A stretch of 58,789 bases of DNA from Tritrichomonas foetus (lineage: Eukaryota > Parabasalia > Tritrichomonadida > Tritrichomonadidae), in NCBI GenBank assembly GCA_001839685.1, contig MLAK01000823.1, positions 1 through 58,789 on the forward strand, read 5' to 3'. A program made the position numbers and the translations under genes. Numbering within the stretch: position 1 is the first letter of the stretch; each line of letters starts with the position of its first letter. The notes below the pieces were generated by a model. It did no database searches, was not told where the DNA came from, and saw only the letters and a list, made by a program, of their open reading frames with translations. Of this stretch, positions 28,089 to 36,848 are shown in pieces.

Positions 28089-28898
28089 ATGATTCCAACG
28101 TGGCTCAACAACAGGCTCTATTTCCTTAAAACTCAAGGAAGGATGAACCTCGCTAGTGAAAGTCGAGTAGATTTGTCGATATTTGGGAATCCAGAACTCA
28201 GTAAGCAATTTGCCATGATGAAATATCTCGATTTAAGTCGTACCCCTCTCACCTCAGTCGATGGCCTTGTTCACAATAAGCGTCTAAAGCATTTTACCGC
28301 AAATAAATCGCATATCAATACACTTCGAAATTTCCGCGCCCTCAGATCTGTCGATTCGGTTTGTATGCTCGAAACTCCAATTTCGAAGCATCCCACTTTC
28401 AAATTATCACTTCTCCTTGTAATCGGCGACCATCTCCACACTATCGACAATCAGTTAATATCGCAATCGCTTAGAGACAAAGCCAAAACTTATTCTCCTA
28501 TCGCAGCTGATCTAATCAACGCCGGGTGGATGGCCGAGTACCCCTGCCCCCCTGTTGAAACTTTGAACCAGCTATGCCAGCAATATGGAATCCAACCCAA
28601 CCCAAAGGCAACAAATCCAATCGACCTTCAAGTATACTCATACATCGATAAAAATATGTACACAGGAGACTTCGAAACAACTCTCCAAAAGCTCAAAAGA
28701 AAGCATGAGGAAATGCTGAAGCAAGGACAGGCTTTGTTTGGCCTCATTGATGACGACGCAGACAACAAAAATGCGTCCACACAGATTACATCGATACTGA
28801 ACGCGCACGGAATGAATGTCGATCCCAACGACGATGACGCGATTTTGGAGACCGTTAAGGAACTTTGCAACCAAATATCAGCGCCGTCTTCGCCATGA
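28089..28898 (+). CDS. Leucine-rich-repeat protein
   Basis: From the ATG at 28089 this is 269 residues. LRR-type sequence begins near residue 45 with MMKYLDLSRTPLTSVDGLVHNKRLKHFTANKSHINTLRNFRAL and continues for about three to four repeats to residue 115. The rest is helical and acidic, with KLKRKHEEMLKQ (about 200) and a polar C-terminus. It resembles the SDS22-type LRR of axonemal and centrosomal proteins, but no partner can be named. The frame also reads upstream to 28017 but without an ATG, so 28089 was chosen. Base composition is notably GC-richer than the surrounding DNA. Confidence 0.78.
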   Translation: MIPTWLNNRLYFLKTQGRMNLASESRVDLSIFGNPELSKQFAMMKYLDLSRTPLTSVDGLVHNKRLKHFTANKSHINTLRNFRALRSVDSVCMLETPISKHPTFKLSLLLVIGDHLHTIDNQLISQSLRDKAKTYSPIAADLINAGWMAEYPCPPVETLNQLCQQYGIQPNPKATNPIDLQVYSYIDKNMYTGDFETTLQKLKRKHEEMLKQGQALFGLIDDDADNKNASTQITSILNAHGMNVDPNDDDAILETVKELCNQISAPSSP

Positions 28899-29404
28899 AG
28901 ATACTGTTTTTAAATAAAAATACATAATCGGATCTTCATTCGTTTTCCATTTCTCTTTTTTTTCCCCCAGATGTTGAATAAAAGTAAATGAAAAGTCTTT
29001 CTCTTGAAAGGAAAGTTGAATAATTCGGTGATCGTTCGCATGTTTTTGCCTTCTCAAGAAAAAGAAAAATTTACACAAGATTTGATTTTGTTTCACTTCG
29101 AGACTTATTAGGAGATATTATATTAATGAAATAAATCATGAAAGAAAGAAACCATGAGAGAAAGAAACCATGAGAGAAAGAAACCATGAGAGAAAGAAAC
29201 CATGAGAGAAATAAATCATGAAAGAAAGAAACCATGAGAGAAAGAAACCATGAAAGAAAGAAATCATGAAAGAAAGAAATCATGAAAGAAATAAATCATA
29301 AAGTAATAAACATATAAAAGAGGACTTATAAAACACGTAACAATCTTTTTAAACACTCGTTAATTCATAAAACACACTTACTGAAATAAAATACACGTTT
29401 TTTT
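28899..29404. other. Intergenic between convergent genes, with a tandem repeat
   Basis: This is 506 bp between the LRR gene and the glycosyltransferase gene, holding the 16-bp repeat at 29137-29296. No gene was seen; the frames in the repeat are artefacts. Confidence 0.6.
29137..29296. repeat. 16-bp tandem repeat, 10 copies
   Basis: The unit is CATGAGAGAAAGAAAC or CATGAAAGAAAGAAA(C/T). Ten copies fit exactly 160 bp, with unit edges at CATG. Variation is only at two positions and the array stops sharply at both ends. The minus strand reads as a repeated FHDFFLSWF frame that is not a gene. Confidence 0.9.
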
Positions 29405-30370
29405 CTAAGAAAAGCACAGTCGCCTAACTTTGCTGAACTGGTCATAGCAAATGTTGTCTGGGAATGCTTCCTTCACCTGAATGCCTGGAACCATTGGAAA
29501 ATTGTCGCTCCTTCCACTGTGCCAAAATACGATATCTTTAATTGGTACCATTTCATCTGGCCTGTCTGTGCAAAGCGGCAAATCCATCCATGTTTTATTT
29601 CGGATAATTTCGATTTCTTTATTGTTGAGTGGACTTCCCAAGAAGTATTTATCAAAAATGTCGTTGTACTCAAGACCAATGGCTTCAGTGAATACTGACA
29701 TGATGACATCATCACCAACTAAAGAATCATTTTCGTATTTGAGTATGAGAGAAGGCAAAAGTTTCTGATATGCTCCAGCTGCCGCACGTGACATGAGCCA
29801 GCCTGATCCACCATGTATAAAATACTTGTCTTCTGAATAATAGGCAGAATGTCCTCTAACAACAAATTGATAAGGTGAATAAGTTTTGGATATATTTAAA
29901 ATATATTCATCAAGAAGATCTACATCAACCAAACAATCTTCTGTTGTTCGGTAAATCCAAGGAAGTGATGTCTTTGTTAAAAAGTCATCAACAGCATCAT
30001 TAAAGTAATAAAAAAACGCGCGATAGTTTGGATAAACAGTTTTAACGTGTAAAGTCCTATCCTTGAAGTCTTTGTGCATAACCCTGGATGCAAATTTGAA
30101 TACAGATAATGGATATCTCTCGATAAATTTTTTCCCCCATTTTTCATAAAGAATTTTGGATCTTACCCAGTCTGGCGAATTGACAATGGAAACGATGTAA
30201 ATTTGAGGTTTGTTTGTCAGTCTAATTCGAAAAACGAATCTGAAATAATGAAATGCGAAAAACAGAATTAAAATAAAAGTTCCGGTAAATATGAAGTAGA
30301 GTGTCTTTTCTATTTGTTTGATTTGGATTTTTTTGAGCTTTTCTTTCGAAGAAAACCATGTTAATTTCAT
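29405..30370 (-). CDS. Fringe-like (GT31-type) glycosyltransferase, type II membrane protein
   Basis: This 321-residue protein has one N-terminal membrane span (about 24-46), so it is a Golgi-type type II protein. The luminal part has WIYRTTEDCLVDVDLLDEYI (about 139-158), resembling the acidic region of GT31 enzymes. HGGSGWLMSRAAAGA (about 188-202) is the conserved GGxG(W/Y)xxS segment of fringe/C1GALT-like enzymes. A VGDDVIMS segment follows, near residue 220. The family transfers hexose or hexosamine from UDP-sugars using a metal. Trichomonads have many such genes, probably for surface glycans. Donor and acceptor are unknown. Convergent with the LRR gene. Confidence 0.75.
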   Translation of the reverse strand: MKLTWFSSKEKLKKIQIKQIEKTLYFIFTGTFILILFFAFHYFRFVFRIRLTNKPQIYIVSIVNSPDWVRSKILYEKWGKKFIERYPLSVFKFASRVMHKDFKDRTLHVKTVYPNYRAFFYYFNDAVDDFLTKTSLPWIYRTTEDCLVDVDLLDEYILNISKTYSPYQFVVRGHSAYYSEDKYFIHGGSGWLMSRAAAGAYQKLLPSLILKYENDSLVGDDVIMSVFTEAIGLEYNDIFDKYFLGSPLNNKEIEIIRNKTWMDLPLCTDRPDEMVPIKDIVFWHSGRSDNFPMVPGIQVKEAFPDNICYDQFSKVRRLCFS

Positions 30371-30622
30371 TTTTCCATCCTATTGAATTTTGCCGCAAAA
30401 TTCAAAAAATTGAATACATGCGACCAAATATTTATTGATATTTTAACGTGTTACATGAACTCATGTTTCTCATTCCTCAGAAGTTCTTCTTGCTTTATAT
30501 TTCCCCAAATTCTATTATAAGCCTTTATTTTCTAAAATGTGTTTTTGGCATCAGAAAGAGTGTTAGAAAGATAAATTTTCTAAGAAAATATTAATTGATG
30601 GAAATTTTTTTTTACTTCATTT
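30371..30622. other. Short intergenic region
   Basis: This 252-bp AT-rich gap lies between the glycosyltransferase start and the end of the BACK/F5/8C pseudogene. It should hold the glycosyltransferase promoter. Nothing specific was identified. Confidence 0.45.
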
Positions 30623-31934
30623 TTACATTTCCTGTGGTGGAGTTGAGATGTTTCCATAAAATTCAATGGACGAAAATTCAAGAAAATAGTGATTATTCCT
30701 GTCCGTACCATTCATATGAATTCGTACATATCGACAGAATTGTGAATTTTGTGGTTTATTGATAGAAAACGATAATAGGGCCCATTTATAATTTAATGAT
30801 ACATCATTGAAACGTTCATCAATAGTTTTCCACGATTCTTCATCATCAGAAATTTCAATTGTCCAATTTTTAGGGTGATAACCATTGGTGTGACTATCAC
30901 ATGATCGAATGGAATAATCTCGAATTTTCACTTTTTTGTCTTTGAAATCAAATAAAATCCATGAATTTTGCTGACTATGGGTGTAAAAGTTAATATTTTG
31001 TCGATGATCAACCAGAGCTGATACATTTCTTTCTTCGATTGATGATGCTTTTATATGATAATTCCAATGTTTTTGATATTTCCGGAATATTTCTTTGTTA
31101 AATATGAAATTATTCCATTCATTTTTTGTTTGCACTCATCAGTGAAGAGATATTTTTCATTTGGATCATAATATCTATCAATTTTTTCTGAATAAAAAGC
31201 ATTTTTACAAATAGAAGAATGATATAAAGTAAAATATTTACATATCTGTTGCCAAATGTTCATTGTTAAATGTTCAATATTGAAGGTGGAAATAAAATCG
31301 GAAATATCATCATTACTTAAATTCGAAAAACTGAGATTTTCAAATAATGAGTAATATTCATCTGATTCCAGGATCAACTCTTTAATAAATAAATAAAGCT
31401 GTGATTCATTTTTTAAGCAGAGTTTATCATTATAAACAATATTGTAAATAAGATTTTTGGAATAACTTTTTATTTCCTCCATCTTTATTTCATAGAAATG
31501 AGAACTAATGAATTCAACTTCATCATTAATAAATAAATTATCAATTTCAACAATATTAATATTTTCATTCTTGTCATCATTTTTATTTGGAATTGATTTA
31601 ATTGTTTCAATTTCAGCATATGAATAAATTTTGGTTTAAAATGAGCTCTTTCAATAATATTATCTTTGGTGATTTTAGTCGATGCATTATTCATCATAAT
31701 TTTCTGGAAAATGTCATCATTTCCAAGAAGAAATAGAAATATATAGCATAGATTCATTATTGATTCTATTTCATTTTGATTGTGGGTGACTTCTTTAAGA
31801 GTTTTTTCTTCACTTGATCGTATTATTAGATGATTCAAAAATGATAGAAAATTTTGAATTAATGAGTATATTTGATTTTTATCCAATACATAATTGTTAA
31901 TATTATGATAATTCAATTTATTATTATTATTATA

Positions 31935-33220
31935 GGGTGTCCGGAGGCGTGATGTCACTACCCACATTAGAAGTGAAATCAATACATTATATTTATAAAT
32001 AATAAACTATGCAATGTTAACATAAAAATTTTGAAAACAATTTTTTTTTCTCTTGACTGAAAATAGAGATAAAGAATCTTTTTCATAAAAAAAAAGAATA
32101 ATTTATAAACGTACACGATGCACGTTTATTAAAAAATGATTGATCAACATTCAATCATAACTTTTCTGCAGCTTGAAGGAAAAAGGGGCAAAGAAATATA
32201 TGAAGAAATGAAGAGTGTCTTGAAAGAAAAATGTTTGTCTCAAAGACAAATCTACCGAGTCATGGCAGAACTGAACAGAAGTCAAAACACACAGCCTGTG
32301 AAAAAAGAGAAAAAGTGCCAAAGTTATGATATTCTTGACTGGAAAATTTTAGATGTTTTAACCGAATTTCCACATTCATCGTGTCGATATATTGCTAATG
32401 TTTTAGGTGAACCAAAATCGACAATTTATGATCGTTTAACATCAAAATTAATGTATAAACATGTGCATCTTCGATGAGTGCCACATATTCTAACAGAAAA
32501 TCAAAAGGCCAATAGAGTTTTATTGGCAAAAAAACTTCTTAAAATTTTGAATGCAGAACAAAAAACTAATTTCACCTTTTTAATAACAGGAGATGAGTCT
32601 TGGTTTTATTCCAAGACTGATTTCAATACACAATGGATTCCTGAAAACTCAGTAATCCCAACTATTCAAAATCCAGGGTTTCAGATCACTAAATTTATGG
32701 TGACTGTATTTTGGAACCCTCATGGGATAATTCATATTGATGTTTTGCCGCCAAATGAAAAGTTTAATGCTGCATATTATATTACAGCCATTATGTCAAA
32801 AATTGTTGAGTTTAAAAACTCGAATAATTATAAAAAATTATTTGTTCATTATGACAATGCAAAGCCTCATGTGGCAAAAATTGTCAAAAAATATATAAAT
32901 GAAAACTCACTAGAATCAGTTCCACATCCGGCATATTCACCTGATTTGGCGCCTAGCGACTTTTTTTTATTTGGAACTATTAAAGAAAAAGTTAAAGGAA
33001 TTGTTTTTGAATCACCAAGCCATTTGATTCAAACAATAGTCCAAATTTTCAATGAAATTCCATCGGAAACTTTGTTTTCAGTTTTTGCAGAATGGCAAAA
33101 TAGACTGAAAAAAGTTATTGATGCCAATGGAGACTACATATTTTGAAATACTTATCAATAAAAAATGACTTATTAGAAATGACTTTATTATACTTAGTGA
33201 CATCACATTACCGGACACCC
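31935..33220 (+). mobile_element. Mariner-type DNA transposon, copy 2 (1286 bp)
   Basis: It has the same ends as copy 1 (GGGTGTCCGG...CCGGACACCC), is flanked by TA at 31933-31934 and 33221-33222, and has exactly the same length, in the opposite orientation. It sits inside the BACK/F5/8C pseudogene. Its transposase frame carries one nonsense change. The near identity of the copies points to recent transposition. Confidence 0.95.
32136..33146 (+). pseudogene. Mariner transposase with a nonsense mutation
   Basis: The protein is identical to the copy 1 transposase except that codon 114 is TGA (32475-32477) instead of TGG. This is the first residue of the WVPH motif, between the DNA-binding region and the catalytic domain. 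The remaining frame (residues 115-336, with all three catalytic Asp motifs) is intact but has no good ATG nearby. A single G-to-A change explains it. The element could still move using enzyme made by copy 1. Confidence 0.95.
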
Positions 33221-33418
33221 TATATTATTGTGGTTGTTAGAAACAAGATTTAAAAAAGATAAATCTAAAGTTATAGAGTAACAATCAACTGTTGGATCAA
33301 TTTTGTGTAATGCATTAATATTTGGTGATAACAAATCTGAAATAATATGGGGAACATTAAGTTCAATTGTTTGATCAACTTCCTTTGTTTTCTCCATTGA
33401 ATACATTGGAAAAGACAT

Positions 33419-33974
33419 TTGAATTTCGAAAATGTATTTTTATAGAAAAGGTATTATCATAATTGTTCAATTTTATTGTTTTCAAATGCTTCCATAATAA
33501 TTCAAAATATATTTCATCTGCGTTGATATTCATACTCAACATAAATCAAAAGTGGAATACATTGTTAATGCTAATATTGTTAACATTATTCCGACCAAAT
33601 ATTATTTGAAAAAGGAACAGCGAAACATATGTCTCAATCATATGGTAAATGTCTATCAAACAGTGTACTGTGATATTGCATAGTGATTATTTCCTATATA
33701 AGGGCATCCATATGTTAGGGGATAGAGATGAGTAACACTCATGAAAACATCAGAAAAGAATTGATGAAGTTAGACGTTTTGACAAAATTTAAAATAATTG
33801 ATCTGGCAATGTATCATTAAAATGGATTTTATTATATAAATAAACAAATAATAGCTTATATTTCCCGCTAATTACATACATAATGTACCAACAGAACATT
33901 GCCCAATCTTCAATATTAAAAAGAAAAAACAAGAAAAATAAAGAGAAAAAACATGATCTCAAAAAATATTTGAA
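33419..33974. other. Intergenic, 556 bp, nothing seen
   Basis: This AT-rich region lies between the start of the pseudogene and the end of the ARM-like gene. It should contain the old promoter of the pseudogene. No frames, repeats or RNA genes were identified. Confidence 0.5.
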
Positions 33975-35189
33975 TCATTCAGTTTCAGGTGAAAGAATGG
34001 AATTGATTATTTGTTGTGCAAATCGAGAGACGTCCTGATTTTCATCTTGTGCAAGGTCTTCCAATGATCGAGAAGCTCTTAATATTTCAATCATTTCAGC
34101 AGCTGTTTCAGGTGATACATTTTGTGTTTTTGTCACCATTGTTGAAATTGCCAACAAAACGTATTTATTATCCCACACATCAATCATTTCGACAACTTTG
34201 TTGAAGAAGACTAAGTCACTGATTGGAAGACGATCAATTGCAAAAAGAAGACCAACAATTAAAATAGTTTTTGACATGCCCATTGTTCTAGGTTTTTGTG
34301 ATTCATAAAACAACATCATCATTTGAGTGGCAATTACGTCTTTTTCATTATCATTCCAACTATCTGAGAAAATCGTAAGAATAACTAAAGATTCAGTAAT
34401 TAATTTCTCACAATCTTCATTTGCGAATTGTAAAATTCTATTCAGGCATGCATGTGGAGCTTCTGGCGCATTTTTCATCAATATTAGTAAAGTATAAATT
34501 ACCGTTTCATCGATTGAATTTATGAATCTTTCTTCACATTGAATGATAATTCGAGTATCGAATGGAATTTCAGCTTTTACGAGAATTACAAGAATAAACA
34601 TTGCCTGCCAAGCAACTAGTAATTCAGGCTGATTTAAAAGATTGACAATTATAGGAGAAATAATATTAAATATATCTTTTGGAAATTCATCACAATATAA
34701 TAAAATTGAAACTAAAAGTGGAATTAAATCAAGGTGCTCAGAAATGTAACTAAAAATTGTTTCATAAACTGAAATTGAAATGAAATTCCGATGCGTGTTA
34801 TGATCAAATATGCTGCATAATAAATTTGCCGCGCATTTTCGATTCGTTTCCAGATTGTGAATAAGGTTAATAATTGACTCTTCGTTGCTAAACAAAAGAT
34901 ATGGAAATGATTTGGTTTTGGTGGATTCGATAAGAAATGCTTGCGCCTTGTGTTTTCGTAAATCTGTCTCGCTGAAGGCAACCTGGTAAAGGTACTCGTG
35001 AATTCCGTATTGCTCAGGGTCATCCTGGGACTTTAAAATCTGCAAAAGTATCGATTCATTTTCTGGAACTTCGAAATGACTAAGTAAGCTTGGAATTTGA
35101 CTGATTAGTTCGGGAGTAAGGCAAATCGTATCTTTTTTTTCTTCGTTTCGGAGATTTCTTCTCATCGACTCAAATGAAGATGAGTTCAT
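33975..35189 (-). CDS. ARM/HEAT-repeat-like protein, 404 aa
   Basis: A short basic N-terminus (SFESMRRNLRNEEKKD) is followed by a chain of paired hydrophobic helices across residues 25-395, in the style of armadillo repeats. Examples are LVAWQAMFILVILVKAE, TVIYTLLILMKNAPEAPH and KYVLLAISTMVTKTQN. Layout and basic start recall importin-alpha, whose IBB segment precedes ARM repeats. However, the Trp/Asn arrays of importin-alpha are not evident, and 404 residues is shorter than that family's usual 500 or so. Function is therefore open. There is no membrane segment or signal peptide. The ATG at 35189 is the first in frame. Confidence 0.75.
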   Translation of the reverse strand: MNSSSFESMRRNLRNEEKKDTICLTPELISQIPSLLSHFEVPENESILLQILKSQDDPEQYGIHEYLYQVAFSETDLRKHKAQAFLIESTKTKSFPYLLFSNEESIINLIHNLETNRKCAANLLCSIFDHNTHRNFISISVYETIFSYISEHLDLIPLLVSILLYCDEFPKDIFNIISPIIVNLLNQPELLVAWQAMFILVILVKAEIPFDTRIIIQCEERFINSIDETVIYTLLILMKNAPEAPHACLNRILQFANEDCEKLITESLVILTIFSDSWNDNEKDVIATQMMMLFYESQKPRTMGMSKTILIVGLLFAIDRLPISDLVFFNKVVEMIDVWDNKYVLLAISTMVTKTQNVSPETAAEMIEILRASRSLEDLAQDENQDVSRFAQQIINSILSPETE

Positions 35190-35475
35190 TTTCCCAAAAT
35201 GTTGAGAAAATCACTAAAGAAATGTGAATTGAAAAAGAAATTATTATTGAAACCGAAATGTGAATTAAAAAAGTTAAAGAAATGCTAGGTGAAAGAAAGT
35301 GATGAGACATATCATCTTTCTCATCAACAAAGCTTTTATATATATAATATATATACTTCATTAATATATCGTGTTATATTAAGAGAAATGTAACATAGAA
35401 TTTGATTCACCAAAAAAAATCAATATTTGGAAATATCAAGATAGGATTCTTTATTTATATATCAACAACTTATTT
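35190..35475. other. Short intergenic region
   Basis: This 286-bp AT-rich gap, with TA microsatellite stretches near 35338-35355, lies between the Rab gene's 3' end and the ARM-like gene's start. No gene was seen. Confidence 0.45.
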
Positions 35476-36051
35476 TTAGCAACATCCTTTTTCATTCCTA
35501 TTTGATTCTGCTAGATTAGGCGATGTTTGAATTGCTTCCATTGTATTCAACTGCATAACTCCTTTAACTAGAGCATCAAACATTTCTGTAATATTTTTCC
35601 CAGTTTTTGAAGATGTTAAGAAAAATTCAAATCCATTTTCATCGCACCATGATTTTATCTTCTCTGGAGGAACAATCTTATTTGGTAAATCATCTTTATT
35701 TCCCGCAATTATAATATAGCAAGGCGTTTTCACTGTTGCCCTGAAAGTTTTTAACCATGATTGAATAGCATCTGCTGATTCTAAACTTGCTTGATCATAA
35801 ACAATGATGCAGCCTTTCGCATCTCGAAAATAAATGGATCCTAAACTTTTATATCTCTCCATTCCTGCCGTATCCCATATTTGTAACTCCACTTCTTCAT
35901 CTTTGTATGATGTTTTATATGGAAAATAACCAGCACCAATCGTTGGCTGATAGTCTTCTTCGAATATTTGAAATTGTAATCTATTGGCAATCGAAGATTT
36001 GCCAACTGCAACTGCACCAATCATTACAACTTTGAATTCATGTGGTGCCAT
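35476..36051 (-). CDS. Rab-family GTPase with Met in place of the catalytic Gln
   Basis: This 191-residue protein has all G boxes: GAVAVGKSS (P-loop, about 12-20), PTIGAGYF (switch I), WDTAGMERY (switch II), GNKDD and TSSKTGK. It ends in a double Cys (GCC) for geranylgeranylation. The effector region and the C-terminal CC make it a Rab, near the Rab5/Rab22 type by general look, but no subclass is certain. The notable point is WDTAGMERY, where nearly all Rabs have WDTAGQERY. Loss of this Gln normally slows GTP hydrolysis. It may be naturally slow-cycling, or the change may be compensated elsewhere. Confidence 0.88.
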   Translation of the reverse strand: MAPHEFKVVMIGAVAVGKSSIANRLQFQIFEEDYQPTIGAGYFPYKTSYKDEEVELQIWDTAGMERYKSLGSIYFRDAKGCIIVYDQASLESADAIQSWLKTFRATVKTPCYIIIAGNKDDLPNKIVPPEKIKSWCDENGFEFFLTSSKTGKNITEMFDALVKGVMQLNTMEAIQTSPNLAESNRNEKGCC

Positions 36052-36848
36052 AAAATTATGTGAAATGATACATAAAAGTCATTTGAATAACTTCATTGAA
36101 AAAATTGTACTGTGACCTGCTTCATTCATAATTTCCGAAAAATGACAAAGTAGATTCACAGAATTGAATTCATTCAATAATTGATAATTAATTATGATGC
36201 ATACAACAACTTTCCCCAAAACAAAATATCAAAATCATTAAGATTTTGTTCGAATAATATATATATATATCGGCAGCCTGAATGTTAGATGCTTTCACCT
36301 AGAAGAGATAAATTAGAGTTATAGGATCGAAATAAGTGATTCTGGATGTTGTCATCTCAAAGGAGTATTAGTGAAATTCATAATATGAGATTTAAAATGA
36401 TAACAAAAAAAGCATGACTCTTTAAAAAGTAATATCTATATCTATATCTAAACATTGATTTTACTATTACTTTCAAAAAAGTGATCATTCTTAGTTATGG
36501 GTCTTAATTTTTTAGAAGATATGGAGTACAGTTTTACTAGATTAAAATGAGAAGTGGCTTTCCATTGATTTTTCAAATGATTTCATGGTAATTCTTTCTG
36601 AAGCATCTTTGTAAAATTTCTATTTTTTCAATCATAAATATCACAATAATCACAAGTAAATTGTTACATTTGCCTTTCTTTGATAATTGCTAATATGCAT
36701 GCATGTGAAAAAAGTAATGAAATTAATGAAATACAAAATAATGATAATGATAATGAATATTAAGTGTGACTTTGAACACGTAATAATTAAAACTATTGAA
36801 AAACCCAAACAAAGAAAAAATCGAATTAAAAATAATATATAATATTAT
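36052..36848. other. Intergenic, 797 bp
   Basis: This AT-rich region has TA microsatellites near 36258-36270 and an ATCTAT-type run near 36433-36450. No coding-like frame or RNA gene was seen. It should hold the Rab promoter and the Sec16 3' UTR. Confidence 0.5.

Larger units (their letters stand above)
30623..33418 (-). pseudogene. BACK + F5/8-type-C (discoidin) protein, interrupted by mariner copy 2 and frameshifts
   Basis: Minus-strand pieces in order are as follows. An N-terminal segment from the ATG at 33418 contains ISDLLSPNINALHKIDPT. Mariner copy 2 (31935-33220) follows. A helical segment to about 31620 comes next, then a BACK-like helical region (about 31630-31060, with WQQICKYFTLY) and CKQKMNGIISYLTKKYSGN. 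Last is an F5/8C domain (about 31050-30625) with SWILFDFKDKKVKIRDYSIR, KNWTIEISDDEESW and CRYVRIHMNG. Frames change near 31620, near 31050 and across the insertion, even when the element and one TA are ignored. The layout matches a large trichomonad family of BTB/BACK-F5/8C proteins. Several independent lesions show it is dead. Confidence 0.88.

Noticed and set aside
29071..29283. A 70-codon frame of FFHDFFLSWFLSL-type repeats.
   Set aside because: It is the translation of the 16-bp tandem array and has no independent support.
32478..33146. A second transposase gene starting at GTG after the TGA of copy 2.
   Set aside because: It is the remaining part of one transposase frame broken by a nonsense change, not a separate gene.
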